Below, piece after piece: positions 11,000 to 21,585 of a DNA stretch of 64,000 nucleotides; position 1 is the stretch's first letter, and each line of letters starts with the position of its first letter. The notes below the pieces were generated by a model. That model was given only the letters and a program-made list of their open reading frames with translations. It had not been told where the DNA came from and searched no databases. This DNA is from Pseudovirgaria hyperparasitica (taxonomy: Eukaryota > Ascomycota > Dothideomycetes > Acrospermales > Acrospermaceae), in assembly GCF_010093815.1 (NCBI RefSeq), contig NW_022985577.1:62001-126000 (forward strand). Reading direction: 5' to 3'. The translations under genes were made by a program, and so were the position numbers.

Positions 11000-11608
11000 G
11001 CTAGTGGAAGATGAAGACGTGATTGGAGCGTCGAGATGCGTTATAGAGGAGGTGTAAGATAGAGTTTCTTTTTAGGAGGCAAGAAGTAGAGGGCGCTGTG
11101 GCATAGCTTGAAGTTACTTGACCGGCGCGATCCAGTTGCAATGACGGACAGGAAGCAGCGGTCTGAGTGTTTGGCAGGTGTTCCTGGCTTGTCAGGGAAG
11201 ATTAAAAGATTGACAATGGCAGAGGGCAGACGGAGGAGACGCCTCGAGGTTTGATGGGCGGAGGAGGGACGTGGTCGAGTCAAGACGGTAGGGATTTGAG
11301 CTTGGGTGTTGTCGTCCAACGGTTGAACGGGGAGCGGGGGCCACCGAAAGGACAGGGGAGAGGTAGCAGCACGTCGCACCGACACAGGAACGAGAACTGT
11401 GGAGTTGTCTTAGATGTATCGAGAGGTAGGACGGCGATGCTGATGCTGATGGCGGACAGTGGAAACAGGACGGAGTTGAAGAGTTTTTGGGGTGGACAGA
11501 ATGTGGAGTGGATTGTGTTTTGGATGCAACGAATGATAATTGATGATAATATTATTATCTATGGGCAGCGGCGGGCAGCCAACGCGAATTGTCCACGGGT
11601 ACCTACTG

Positions 11609-11663
11609 CAGCCCGTAGCCCGTAGCCCGTAGCCCGTAGCCCATAGCCCGCAGCCTGCAGCCT
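11609..11663. repeat. Heptamer tandem array (CCCGTAG)n
   Basis: About four exact copies of a 7-bp unit (CCCGTAG) are followed by three decayed units ending in CAGCCTGCAGCC. The array lies about 610 bp upstream of the KipA start codon. Confidence 0.85.
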
Positions 11664-11746
11664 ACTAGGTATCCCCCCCTCCCATAGCCAAGGGGGTAGT
11701 AGGGTCCTGTAGCAGGCAGGTCTGGTGTGATATGATAGGTAACTTG

Positions 11747-11767
11747 GCAGAGAGAGAGAGAGAGAGG
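11747..11767. repeat. GA dinucleotide tract
   Basis: A run of alternating AG dinucleotides in the non-coding region upstream of KipA; a simple microsatellite. Confidence 0.8.
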
Positions 11768-11905
11768 CTTTAGGGGGTGAGGCGATGGTGATAAACAGAT
11801 GAATGATAGGCAGATATGAATCGATAGGCACGTCAGTGGGCGGTAGACGGGGAGTGTCGGGCAGTAGACGACCAGCTTTCGTTTAGTTCTTTTTAGCTAC
11901 GAGAG

Positions 11906-11936
11906 CCCCCGCCCCCCCCCCCCCCCCCCCCCCCCC
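11906..11936. repeat. Poly-C tract
   Basis: Five C, one G, then 25 consecutive C on the plus strand. Such long C/G homopolymers are rare in fungal DNA. They are prone to length change and to sequencing error, so the exact length should not be trusted. Confidence 0.85.
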
Positions 11937-12187
11937 GGAAAACACCCCAAATGCCCCCCAAATACCCCCGAAAGCTGTATACACAACATTACATATGTAG
12001 ACCTGTCCTTGTCAGTTGTCCGTATCGAACAGTAGATTTACTCTACTGTTACTAGCCACCACTCACCACTCATGGTGCTTTCTGTATAATTAGCTGTAGC
12101 TGACAGTATGGGCGCTGCTCCCCAGGCCAATGTGCATGCTCGTCTAAACCTTCTAGCTCCGTCCGGTGCTTCCAGACGGGCAAAAGG

Positions 12188-12275
12188 AGTACGGAGAAGG
12201 AGAAAGGAGAGAGAGAGAGATGGAGAGAGGAAGAGAGAGAGAATGAGTTAGTGGAGAATGAGTTAGTGGAGAGAG
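12188..12275. repeat. GA-rich low-complexity stretch with a 16-bp duplication
   Basis: This is a purine-rich region (GAGAGA and AGGAGA variants) that includes two adjacent copies of GAATGAGTTAGTGGAG. It is non-coding, with no function apparent. Confidence 0.7.
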
Positions 12276-12416
12276 GGGTATAGAGAATGGAGTGGATATC
12301 ACTACATATCACCCACTAGGAACACTGCAACCATGCAGGTGCCGGCATCTCACTCGCCCGCCAAGATCAGGGGAAATTGCGGATGTTTATCATGATCCCA
12401 TGATTCCATGACTTTG

Positions 12417-12443
12417 GATTCCACGATTCCACGATTCCACGAT
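12417..12443. repeat. 8-bp tandem repeat (GATTCCAC)x3
   Basis: Three exact copies of GATTCCAC plus the first three bases of a fourth, preceded by two diverged units (GATTCCAT and similar). A minor tandem repeat in non-coding DNA. Confidence 0.75.
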
Positions 12444-13884
12444 GCTTCGATGCCAAAGTCTGTCGCTAATTATGCCCAGCCGGGAGTCAACGAGTACAGT
12501 AATACCAACAGATGAACACTCATCATTTGCTCTGCCCTCTGTCTATTGCTAGGCCTAATTACAGCCAGGGACCCATGGATGAGCTTCTAACCTGTCACTT
12601 GTAGAGAGCCTCGGATCCATTCGTAAACGTCCATAGTATAACTCATAATCTGAAGATAACATCTATCATAACCCACGCGTCACTTTCATCGACGCCGTCC
12701 GTCTCCATTCGGTTTACTATGTTCGCCATATTCCGAGAACGCGGTCGCGTATCGCTACCTGCACAGCCATTGGCTTTCCACTGTCGCCCAATGCCCTTGC
12801 TAGGTTGTCACTAGCTACAACAACAGCATCCCATCTTTAGACGGTTCCATTCTAGGAGTAATCACAGCGGAGAGGTACACTCAGGACCATTCATGGTCCC
12901 GCTCAGTTGCTCTTCGTTGCTCTGTAATTATGTGATCTGGCAACCCCGACGTGATTGATGGAATCCCATTTATACAGTCAACCTTCCTACCCGTCTGCAT
13001 GCTCTCGCGTTTGACAGCTGTAGATCGGCTGCGTGCTCCATATCTTAGATTCACAGATATCCTTCGTCTCAGGATACAGCCAGCCTACGCAAACTGTGCA
13101 CTCGTTGTCCATGCTCTGGCTTCTGGTAGAGGGTTCCTAGTCGAAGGTGGGGGCATGATGATTGGCTCTCTTCTCCGTCAGAAAATGGTGCCCAAGACTA
13201 TAAAATGCAGTTGTATTACCCGCGCTGTACGCAAGTAGTCCCTGCACGCGCTAGGAGGACAATGACAGAAGCTTGGGCGAGCTTGTTATGAATTGCTTCG
13301 GACTACCTAGGTAATAATATAACGACATGGAACCTTGCGGAGTACCTGCCTTCTAAGTTTGTACAGTATTTTTCTCGAACTGGCAGAAACGGACAAGTTA
13401 ATGTTTACCACATTGCTCACCTGTATCTCGCCGAACTCAGCGCGCGACAGTTTGCTGCTCCTCCAGGCTCCTCAGTACTCATCTATGCTTGTCTAGCCCG
13501 GTCACTTGTCAGCTGTTTTACCTCGGCTTTGGATAGCTGCCCAAATTTCGAGCCGAAGGTTATCAAGTCACTCATGTCGATAGGGTCTGAATATCATCGG
13601 TCTCTTCCCAATCATGCGCAGATGTGATTAGGGGGAATCAGACTCGAGCACATGTCTTACAAAGGTGACGAAGATCGCACAGTGGATTTCATGTCACTAG
13701 GGCACAGCAAAGATTCACGGATGAGTGGCAAGAACAGTAAAAACCCTGTGTCGAGCCGGACATCCCAGGCCATGCTTATTTTGGTATCTCGGTCTGTGTC
13801 TCAGTGTACACACAAAACGCCAGCTTTTTGTAGCCCCGACAAACGCCCAAACCCTCATATTGCCCTTCCTATTGAGTCCTTTGC

Positions 13885-14600
13885 TCACTTTGGCCCCTCG
13901 GCAGTGATCTTCTTCAACTCCCACTCTTTTGTAAATTCCCGGCTCAATGTGTCCAGATCCTGCACAACGTCTTTGCATGCCGTTACAATCGCATCTTTGG
14001 GGGTAATGCTGCCGTCTGTGGTGACGCGCAGCTCGAAAGTCGCGAACAGCGGGTGCGGAATCTTGTATGCGGAGAAGCGGATGTATGAGTATTTATGTAG
14101 TCGAGCGCTGAGCAGATTACCGAGTGTGTGGTCTTCTTTATTAAAGGTGAAGATTGCAGTGTTGGGAACGCCTGTATGGTACCTTAGCTAGACAAACAGT
14201 GAATGAGCGCGGAAGACGTCAAGACATACGTGTGTCGAGCTCCCAGGTGACCTTCTTCTCGTCGTCGCCGAGCAGGAAGAGCTCAAACCTGTAGGGGACG
14301 TCATCATTAGCTGCGATACCCATATTGACCGTGGTATGATGTGTGAAGCGGCGCTCGATCAAGAGGGTGCTTTGGTGACCTCGCAAAGTTATAGACATTA
14401 CCGGAAGGTGAGGAAAGCATTAAGAGTACGAGCCGGGAACGTTTTGGTCGTTCATCGAACGTGGAAGTGAAGGAAGGGCCGGGTAGAAAGTAAACACAGC
14501 CAGTGTAGTAGCACTTGCCATGTTCACCTTTGGGAGCAATCTCCCCGCTGGCTTCACGAACTCGTAGAGACTGCTCCACGTACCTGTCTGGAGCATTCAT
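13885..14600 (-). CDS. RPB11: RNA polymerase II subunit Rpb11
   Basis: Three exons, 14584-14600, 14230-14288 and 13885-14171, give exactly 120 residues, the same length as yeast Rpb11. Exon 1 is 17 bases (MNAPDR), and intron 1 is long for this window at 295 bp. Intron 2 is 58 bp. The family start MNAPDRFELFLLGDDEKK is restored by splicing. Exon 3 begins with VPNTAIFTFNKEDHTLGNLL, the alpha-like dimerisation motif shared with bacterial RNA polymerase alpha, then HPLFATFELRVTTDG. Rpb11 pairs with Rpb3 to nucleate assembly of RNA polymerase II in the nucleus. The C-terminus ends in a charged helix as in other fungi. All junctions are GT..AG and keep the frame. Confidence 0.95.
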
Positions 14601-15265
14601 AACTACTATGTAACCAAGAGAGGCCGATTATACTAACAAAGATGCGTAGATCGAATGTAGCGACGTAGAAGTTTTTTTTAGGCGGAGCTGTAGACGGGTA
14701 CTCGTACCTTATAGTAAAAGGTAATAGTATATGATAGTAAAAGGAAGGATATGTAAATATAGTAGTGACAATATAGACTTAGTAGGAATATATCTTGCTA
14801 GACGAAGGAGACAGTAATAGCATTTGGGACGACGCGAAGGCAGCAGTAGGTCTTAGTACCTTATCTACTGCCTGAACGTCATGATCTCTTGGCGGCAGAT
14901 TAGATCGGACTCATGTTTCCATCTCCGAACAATCTCCTATATATTTGGGCTTTGGACTTCCAAATAATTATATCAACGAGGGCGGGAAGCCGTTAAAGCA
15001 AGCCGTTGGACTTCTCTACCGCCAATACAGACGCCATTACTGCTGAGAATTGCTCGTTCCTGTCCTACGTATTGAACGCCTGTGAACACACGTAATTTAG
15101 GTATATTGGTCTTGCATGCTCAGATATGCAAGCTAAGTACCGTGCTGCATCCATGCGTGCTGCGTTGCCGAAACGATTGTCAAAGTCTGCTTCGTGTTTA
15201 AGGTTTTCATACACCCTGAGAGCCAGCGTCTTCCATATTACAACGGTCGACTCCTATTGCCAGTC
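14601..15265. other. Divergent promoter region, RPB11 / MET22
   Basis: The DNA is moderately A+T-rich around 14690-14800, possibly a small relic of the AT-rich repeats seen elsewhere. No gene, RNA or clear repeat was found. Confidence 0.45.
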
Positions 15266-16336
15266 ATGAATCCATACTCAAAGGAGCTCACCATAGCCTG
15301 TCTAGCGGTACAACGGGCTGCCATACTTACTAGAGATTTACTCTCCATCGTCGACAAAGGTGCCCTAGAAAAAGCAGATCTTTCACCTGTCACCGTTGGG
15401 GATTTTGCGACCCAGGCACTCCTCATCAGTGCTCTGCATTACAACTTCCCGTCAGACCACTTTGTCGGTGAAGAGTCTGCAGACGAACTTCGAAAGAAAC
15501 CTGCACTGCTCAAAAGAGTATGGGAGCTCGTTCGCAATACACATCTTGACGATGCTGATGAAGTGTTCCTTCCGCATCCGTCCTCCCTGGATGACATGCT
15601 ACGTCTGATTGATCTAGGAGGCGCTGGTCAAGGTGGACGCGAGGGCCGAACCTGGGTGTTGGATCCAATTGATGGAACAGCTACATTCATCCAAGGTCAG
15701 CAATATGCTATCAATCTTGCCCTGTTAGTCCGCGGAGAACAGCAATTGGGCGTCATTGGATGCCCGAACCTCCCGGCAACTCCTGGCACCATTGAGGAGA
15801 CTAGGGTCGATACAGATGGCCATGGCTGTCTGCTCTCCGCCATCAAAGGGCACGGGGCGTATATTCGGCTGATGACAACTGGAATGCTTTCGCCGGCAAC
15901 ATTAATTCAGAAACATGCCAACAGTGTCAAAGTTGAAGACATCAAAGTCACAGAATGCACGACAACAAGCTCAATGGTCCTCTCTCTGCATCGAGAAGTC
16001 TTTGATCGGCTCGGTGCGGCCTGGCCCGGCACTGATCTGTGGTCATCGCTAATGAAGTATGTTGCTCTGACGATCGGCGGCTGCAACGTTAACGTGCGGA
16101 TTGTGAAAAGTCAGAGCTATAAGTCTTGTATTTGGGATCATGCAGGAGGGCAATTAATCTTCGAAGAGGTCGGCGGGAAGGTTACAGATATAAACGGGAA
16201 ACACATTGACTTCGGTCTAGGAAGACAGATGTCTGCAAACTTTGGTTTAGTCTGCGCGCCTGCCAACCTCCACGCGCAGATTCTGAAGGTGGTCCAGGAA
16301 GTGATAGCAGCAGAGCCACATATGGTGGCGCCATAA
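15266..16336 (+). CDS. MET22: 3'(2'),5'-bisphosphate nucleotidase, Met22/Hal2 family
   Basis: A 356-residue protein read from the ATG at 15266 (MNPYSKELTIACLAVQRAA), close to the 357 residues of yeast Hal2. An in-frame ATG at 15194 would add 24 residues that do not look like the family, so the downstream start is preferred. The metal-binding signatures are all present: D46 in the V-G-D-F segment, GEESADE at about 68-74, LDPIDGTATFI near 143-153, and WDHAGGQLIFEEVGG near the C-terminus. The enzyme hydrolyses 3'-phosphoadenosine 5'-phosphate to AMP. This protects sulfate assimilation and RNA processing, and the family is lithium- and sodium-sensitive. No intron is needed. Confidence 0.93.
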   Translation: MNPYSKELTIACLAVQRAAILTRDLLSIVDKGALEKADLSPVTVGDFATQALLISALHYNFPSDHFVGEESADELRKKPALLKRVWELVRNTHLDDADEVFLPHPSSLDDMLRLIDLGGAGQGGREGRTWVLDPIDGTATFIQGQQYAINLALLVRGEQQLGVIGCPNLPATPGTIEETRVDTDGHGCLLSAIKGHGAYIRLMTTGMLSPATLIQKHANSVKVEDIKVTECTTTSSMVLSLHREVFDRLGAAWPGTDLWSSLMKYVALTIGGCNVNVRIVKSQSYKSCIWDHAGGQLIFEEVGGKVTDINGKHIDFGLGRQMSANFGLVCAPANLHAQILKVVQEVIAAEPHMVAP

Positions 16337-16993
16337 ATAGCTATTTCCACCTTGTACCGTTGGATCGTCTCGAGTAGGCGGAAAACCATATATTGACCCT
16401 TTGACAACATATTCACACGATCCCTAAGATAGTCCGATCTAAAGCTCAATCCTTTAGGCAGTGCAGGTTATGAAGCATACGCCCAGTCATACAGTCTTGG
16501 TTGATCTTCCTAGGTCCTCAGCATCGGATAAACAAAGTCTCCAGTCCATGACTCCCGCAAGAAGCGTTCCAGGAAACAATTACATTACCCCATACTTACC
16601 CTACAAGAACTTATCTATTACCCTATAATTACCCTATAAATACTCTATACCTACCTTATCTCCCAGCAGAATGGGATGTGGTCGGACCCCCGGATGGCAA
16701 AGTGTTGCGCCCTATGCTAGAGTCCATGTTCAAGGCCGAAAATAGCCGTTGCGCAGTAGTAAGGTAGAGCTCCGCAATCGGACCTGTTAATACAAATATG
16801 GGCATGTGTATGGCGCGATGACAAGCTGGTTGGTGTCGGGTATCTCTCTATTATATTTGGGGCCTTAACTCATTAAGCCGATCGTTTGATGACATTGCGA
16901 CTACGCGCTATCTCTCGATATATATATGAACCCCATATTCATCTCATGATATTACACTGTGGATCAGCCTCTACAATCTGTCAATTGTAAAAG
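16337..16993. other. Intergenic region
   Basis: No gene was seen. A short A+T-richer patch at about 16590-16660 repeats TACCCTATAA-like units imperfectly. The rest shows no structure I can support. Confidence 0.45.
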
Positions 16994-18293
16994 ATGTCAA
17001 TTGACGTTATAGATTCAGCATCTGCTAGGCCTGCGCCACACCTCAACGACAGAAACATCCATCACGCTGCCGCGACATCTAGCAGTATCAAGACCGCCCC
17101 GCACTCGCGAAACGAGGTCATGATGAACGAATATCCCCGGACTTGGGTGAAGACGCCCTTGAAAGAAAGTGCGGCCCTCAGTCGCGCTGCTGGTTGGTCA
17201 GTGGCACTGCATTTCATACCTTATCTTGTACATAAAGTAGCAGTATCTAAATCGTAGCAGCAGAGTCTTCCTCAAGCTTGAAAACCTACAACCTTCGGGC
17301 TCATTCAAGTCCAGGGGTGTAGGAAACTACATGCTTTGCCGGCTGCGCGAGCGCCTAACCGACTCTCCCAATACGCCCATTCACTTCTACTCGTCCAGCG
17401 GCGGTAACGCCGGAATCGCATGCGCCTACGCAGCACAGTCACTAGGATATCCGGCGACAATCGTGGTGCCAACTGCGACTAAGCCCGCTATGATTTCGAA
17501 GATGCGCACAGCAGGCGCACACGATGTAATCTCGCACGGTGCATCTTGGCAGGACGCTGATGGATACCTCCGCGATGAAGTCCTATGCAAAGACCCCAAC
17601 GGAGTATATGTGCCACCGTTTGACCATCCAGACATTTGGGAGGGCAACAAGACTACTGCTTACGAGATACGGGACCAGCTCGACGAAAAGCCAGACGTTA
17701 TGATCTGTTCTGTGGGAGGTGGAGGACTGTTCAATGGTTTTATCAAAGCAATGCACGAAATGGACTGGGGTGATGTTCCGTTCCTAGCTATGGAAACTAT
17801 TGGTGCCGATTCGCTCAACAAGAGTGTGATAGAAGGCAAGCACATCACCCTTCCGAGAATAACATCCAGGGCAACATGTCTTGGTGCTATTCGCATTGCC
17901 AACAAAACCTGGGAAAACATGCAGGCAAACAAAAACGTTCAGAGTATTGCGCTGCCAGACGCTGAAGCCGCTATGGGTTGCTGGCGCCTTGCTGACGACG
18001 AGAGGATACTGGTCGAGATGGCATGTGGGGTTTGTGTTGTTCTTTGCTACGACGGTCGACTCCAGAAGATCATGAGTAGCATAGGTAAGAAATTGACGCC
18101 TCAGAGTCGAGTTGTCATTACTGTTTGTGGTGGTAGCGATATCAGCGTTGAGTCGCTGTACGAGATGAGGAAGGAGTATGCCTGGGTCGAAAAGACGGTT
18201 TCGGATGGTACCAATGGCTCTGGTGCGCCTGGTTCATTCACTATACCTGTGGTAGTAGGACACGAGCATCAAATAGACCGCGCTACAAACTGA
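16994..18293 (+). CDS. PLP-dependent L-serine/L-threonine dehydratase
   Basis: Exons 16994-17196 and 17261-18293, joined across a 64-bp intron, give 411 residues. Splicing restores SRAAGCRVFLKLENLQPSG followed by SFKSRG, whose lysine (about residue 84) is the expected PLP Schiff-base site. Next come SSSGGNAGIACAYAA (the phosphate/substrate loop) and CSVGGGGLFNG (the glycine-rich PLP phosphate clamp). It belongs to the fold-type II PLP enzymes and resembles yeast Cha1, which deaminates serine and threonine to pyruvate and 2-oxobutyrate. The N-terminal ~45 residues are poorly conserved and Ser/Ala/His-rich. Whether serine or threonine is preferred cannot be decided. Two adjacent acceptor AGs exist; the one at 17260 gives the best family match. 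Confidence 0.88.
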
Positions 18294-18347
18294 TCAGGAG
18301 TCAAATAGTAAAAGTATGCTTTCACAATGAACCGCCTCGAAACAGGG

Positions 18348-19372
18348 TCAAGCGGCAACTGTTGTCTGGTCTTCAATTTGTCTTTTGCGATAGTTCCAGT
18401 AATTGACACGGATTGGATCGTAGCGCATAGCAAGTAGATCCAGAGCTTTTGCTGCCATGAGCTGGGTCTCCGGGATATCGCCGTGTATCTCAGCAAAGAC
18501 GTCCAATGCATGGCTTGACTGTACCAAGTCGTTCTCGTTGATGCCACAGAACTCGCGCACGAAGGGACTTAGCTCTACTATCGATTCTTTGGACTGCCTG
18601 TAGATACCTCGAAGGTAATTCCAAGGGCTTTGGTTCTGGGGCGCTTTGCGTATGGCCTCTTCCGCAAATCTATATTAAATTAGCCAATATCAAGGGAACA
18701 AACTTGTGAACTAACGTCTTCTCTCTACCTAGTATAGCCTTGTCGGTTGGTGCACTAGTGTTCGGTTTGCCAAAAACGACAAAGAATCGATGGTTCCAAG
18801 CCGAGTTATTCCTCAAGTCTTGCTCTAATAGCTTCTTAACAAAGTCTAGCTCCATTTGGTTCCAAAGGTCAAACCTCTTGACTAGCCATTGACGATAACT
18901 CCATACATGATAGTTCTTCGCGTCTTTTTCGAGCATCTGGTCAATGAATGCCGTCTCCCCCTCTGCAGAACCGAGTTTGTCGATTATGGTTTGGCGGTGA
19001 TGCCATATTTGGTAGTTCTTGAGGTACTTTAAGGAGATATTGTTGACCCATTCAATCTCGTTACAGAGACTCTTGTTGAGAGTGAAGATAATCTTGCATC
19101 GATATAGCCTTTGAAAGGTCAGATAAACTTTAGCGAAGAAAGACTACGACATACCAGACAGTATAGTGAGCAGGGTTCATGCGAATGATGTCTTCGGTGA
19201 GGCTCAGAGCTCTTTCGCTGCATTCATTCACCGCCATGACAGCCCTCAGATAAGACATTGCTTCAACATATTCTTCCTTGTATGCTATCGTGGCTAGCGG
19301 CGTAGCTCCTTCGTGTTTTTGCGGAATCGGCGCTAGGCCCTCCCATACTATGTTTCCGGCATATCTCGACAT
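18348..19372 (-). CDS. RAM2: Protein farnesyltransferase / geranylgeranyltransferase-I alpha subunit
   Basis: Exons 19155-19372, 18716-19108 and 18348-18669 give 310 residues (yeast Ram2 has 316). Both introns are 46 bp. The protein shows the PPTA repeats of the family: NPAHYTVWLYR, NYQIWHHRQTII, NYHVWSYRQWLV, NNSAWNHRFFVV and SPWNYLRGIY, each with the W-x-x-R pattern. The alpha subunit forms a helical crescent around either beta subunit and transfers farnesyl or geranylgeranyl groups to CAAX cysteines of Ras/Rho-type proteins and pheromone. The ATG at 19372 is chosen because the longer open frame upstream begins with GTG. The next gene upstream starts more than 500 bases away. Ste24, acting later in the same CAAX pathway, lies about 15 kb away. 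Confidence 0.93.
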
Positions 19373-19724
19373 AGTGACTGGGTCGTTGATTTCTGCAAGA
19401 CGTAATGCAACTTGCTTTGCCTCCTGTCGAGTAGGAAAGCGTTGCACGGTGGGTGCAAGGGTGACGACGGGTTACACTTCTACTTTTCCAAGCGGCTGGC
19501 GGATTGACTTCGGTGTTAGAACCGCGGCACGGGGCTGTTCACTGGGTTCACCCATTGAATCCGGATCGTTTTCTACGATCCTGGAAGGTCACTCATTCAT
19601 TACTCCATGAACAAATTGTGCTTTGGTCCTCCCAACCTCTCATGACGTGTCACAGCACACGTCTTCTGAACCCGAGGAAACATTCGACGTGCTCTCATTT
19701 CACCAAGCTTAGATGACGTCTTAC

Positions 19725-19907
19725 ACACGATGCAATATGAGCCCTTTGCAGATTCGCTTCATACTTCTCATGGGCTCGAGTATTCAAATTAAAGTCTTCT
19801 TGGTGGTCCTGCCGACGTTCCAGATCCAATGAAAGTGTCTCTCCTCGCACTTCATGCATATCATCAATCGAAGACTCGTCAAATGGTACCACGTCCGTGT
19901 CTAACAT
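19725..19907 (-). CDS. Possible unrecognised small gene (first exon)
   Basis: An ATG-initiated frame of about 60 codons (MLDTDVVPFDESSIDDMHEV..) is highly charged, with many Asp/Glu/Arg/His. It is followed by plausible donors (GTAAGA or GTGTGT) at 19725-19729. Downstream, the stretch 19470-19570 can be read as a second exon ending in LTPKSIRQPLGKVEV and a stop, if the GTGTGT donor is used. I do not recognise the product, and the splice pattern is uncertain. It lies between the RAM2 start and the next promoter. It could equally be a chance frame. Confidence 0.25.
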
Positions 19908-20433
19908 TCAACCCCGCGCACTCAACAGGCCTGGCCAATCCGAGAGTCAGTGGTACAATAGTAATGGATACGAGATGCGTGATATGAGCTTGCCCCAGCG
20001 AAACCAATCTGTAGCCGTTACTATAGTGGAGGGGTTGGATCTTGTATGACGAGCTCTGAAGTACATATGACTTATAAATAAACAGACTTAACTCATTACT
20101 AGCTGTTTGCTAATAAGTCATACGTTCAAATACGCGCAAGTAATAATATGTTGTGTCTTATGTGAGACTCAGGTCCCACAGCTTAATATGTCACCACGCA
20201 TCCTACTACGTAGATATAATATTTGTAGAGTGACCGGGTGGATCATGATTGGATTATAATTCTGATTCTCTAACGAGGGCCTACAGTTTTAAGATTGCAA
20301 CTAAAGACGCCCAGCTCGTTATCGATAACGCAGCCCCTCCCCTCCAATACTTTGAAGGTTCTTCCTCTACTCCACGACATCACAGTCTTTCTCTTATCTC
20401 ACGTCGCCCTCAGGATTCTTAAACAGATCTAAA
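19908..20433. other. Intergenic region upstream of the CobW gene
   Basis: No gene was seen. Around 20066-20124 a 10-bp inverted repeat (TATGACTTAT / ATAAGTCATA) is separated by roughly 37 bases. It is too weak to call an element. Confidence 0.4.
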
Positions 20434-21585
20434 ATGCCAGAACCAACGCCCGCTGATGGCCCTTCCATTCCTATAACCATCATAACCGGCTTTCTTGGTT
20501 CTGGCAAAACGACTCTGATACTCTCGCTTCTGCCACAACTCCCCAAGAACTACAAGCTTGCGCTCCTCAAGAACGAATTTGGCGACCTAGCCGTTGATTC
20601 CCAGCTCGCAACCGCCAAGTCTATATCAGGCGTTACCGAACTTCTCAATGGTTGCATATGCTGCAATCTGGTCGGCCAACTCTCCGACGCACTGGAGAAG
20701 CTACGACATGAACATAATCCTGACAGGATTGTCATTGAGACCAGCGGCAGTGCTTTCCCGGCCACTCTAGCAATGGAAGTGAACAGACTAGTGGAGGCCA
20801 CGCGGGGTGCATATGCGCTGGACGGCGTACTGAGCGTCGTCGACGTAGAGAATTGGAACGGGTATGATGACACGAGCTATACAGCTAAGATACAAGCGCG
20901 ATATACGGATTTGATTGTACTGAACAAATGGGAAGCTGCAGGGGAGCGGCGCATCGAAGAAGTTGAGGATCGGATTCTGGATCTGGAGATCGAGCCGCCG
21001 ATACCAAGGACAAGAAGTGCTCGTGGGTGGGTCAGTAAAGATATCGTGTTTGGATTAGATGCCAATATGGCAGGCAAAACTGAAGTGGAGCGCGAGGACG
21101 TGCATTGCGATAGAAACAGGGATAATGAGAACGAGCACAAGCATGATCACCAGTCTGAGGTTGAGGTATTGAGTGTGAAAATGCCTGCGCTTTCAGGTGG
21201 TCAGACCGGCGTTGATATTGAGAAATTGGGCAGGTTGCTCTCGACTGCACAAAAGGACGAAATATACCGCATCAAGGCCGTGCTGTATAGTACGACACCT
21301 CCAAAATCCTCCGATGCGCATGCCGTTCCCCACGCAGACAGCGGCAAATGTGCCGTTCCAGGTGCCGTCAAATATATCCTCAATTGGGCCTTTGGGCGAT
21401 GGACGTTCACGATGGCTCCCAGAACAGAAGTACTGGTGAATGGGGTAGGTGACGCGGCCATCCGTATGACAATTATAACGGCGCGATACGAATCGACCAA
21501 GTGGAAGAACAATATCGAGAAAGGGGATTATATCGCGCTCGAAGGGGGGTCCGCAGATGGACTAACGGTCGACAGAGTCCTGTGA
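20434..21585 (+). CDS. CobW/COG0523 G3E-family GTPase (putative metal chaperone)
   Basis: A single 383-residue frame. Residues 14-27 hold the Walker A loop ITIITGFLGSGKTT. The conserved metal-site motif CICC is at 74-77 in the segment LLNGCICCNL. ETSGSAFPA follows, and LIVLNKWE serves as the guanine-specificity region. A linker near residues 225-240 is rich in Glu/His/Asp (ENEHKHDHQSE), as in metal-handling members. The C-terminal CobW domain contains KYILNWAFGRWTFT. The family couples GTP hydrolysis to delivery of Zn or other metals, for example the Zng1 chaperones that load methionine aminopeptidase. Which metal and client apply here cannot be read from the sequence. No intron is needed, and the start is the first ATG. 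Confidence 0.88.
   Translation: MPEPTPADGPSIPITIITGFLGSGKTTLILSLLPQLPKNYKLALLKNEFGDLAVDSQLATAKSISGVTELLNGCICCNLVGQLSDALEKLRHEHNPDRIVIETSGSAFPATLAMEVNRLVEATRGAYALDGVLSVVDVENWNGYDDTSYTAKIQARYTDLIVLNKWEAAGERRIEEVEDRILDLEIEPPIPRTRSARGWVSKDIVFGLDANMAGKTEVEREDVHCDRNRDNENEHKHDHQSEVEVLSVKMPALSGGQTGVDIEKLGRLLSTAQKDEIYRIKAVLYSTTPPKSSDAHAVPHADSGKCAVPGAVKYILNWAFGRWTFTMAPRTEVLVNGVGDAAIRMTIITARYESTKWKNNIEKGDYIALEGGSADGLTVDRVL

Larger units (their letters stand above)
11000..13884. other. Long intergenic region with several simple-sequence tracts
   Basis: About 2.9 kb separate the KipA start from the Rpb11 stop. I see no gene: the open frames at 12951-13238 and 13652-14191 have no recognisable content, and the second lies partly antisense to Rpb11. 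The KipA-proximal half carries a heptamer array, a GA tract, a poly-C tract and GA-rich duplications, each listed separately. Confidence 0.55.

Noticed and set aside
10410-11057. A 215-codon plus-strand frame
   Set aside because: It is the antisense shadow of the Ser/Pro-rich N-terminal exon of the KipA kinesin.
12951-13238. A 95-codon plus-strand frame in the long intergenic region
   Set aside because: There is no homology I recognise, no splice context and unremarkable composition; it is most likely chance.
13652-14191. A 179-codon plus-strand frame
   Set aside because: It lies partly antisense to the well-supported RPB11 exon 3 and has no recognisable content.
19373-19447. A longer N-terminus for RAM2 starting at 19447
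   Set aside because: The codon there is GTG; the ATG at 19372 gives a normal family length.
20066-20124. A 10-bp inverted repeat with a ~37-bp spacer
   Set aside because: It is too short, and it has no target duplication or second copy, so it is not called a MITE.
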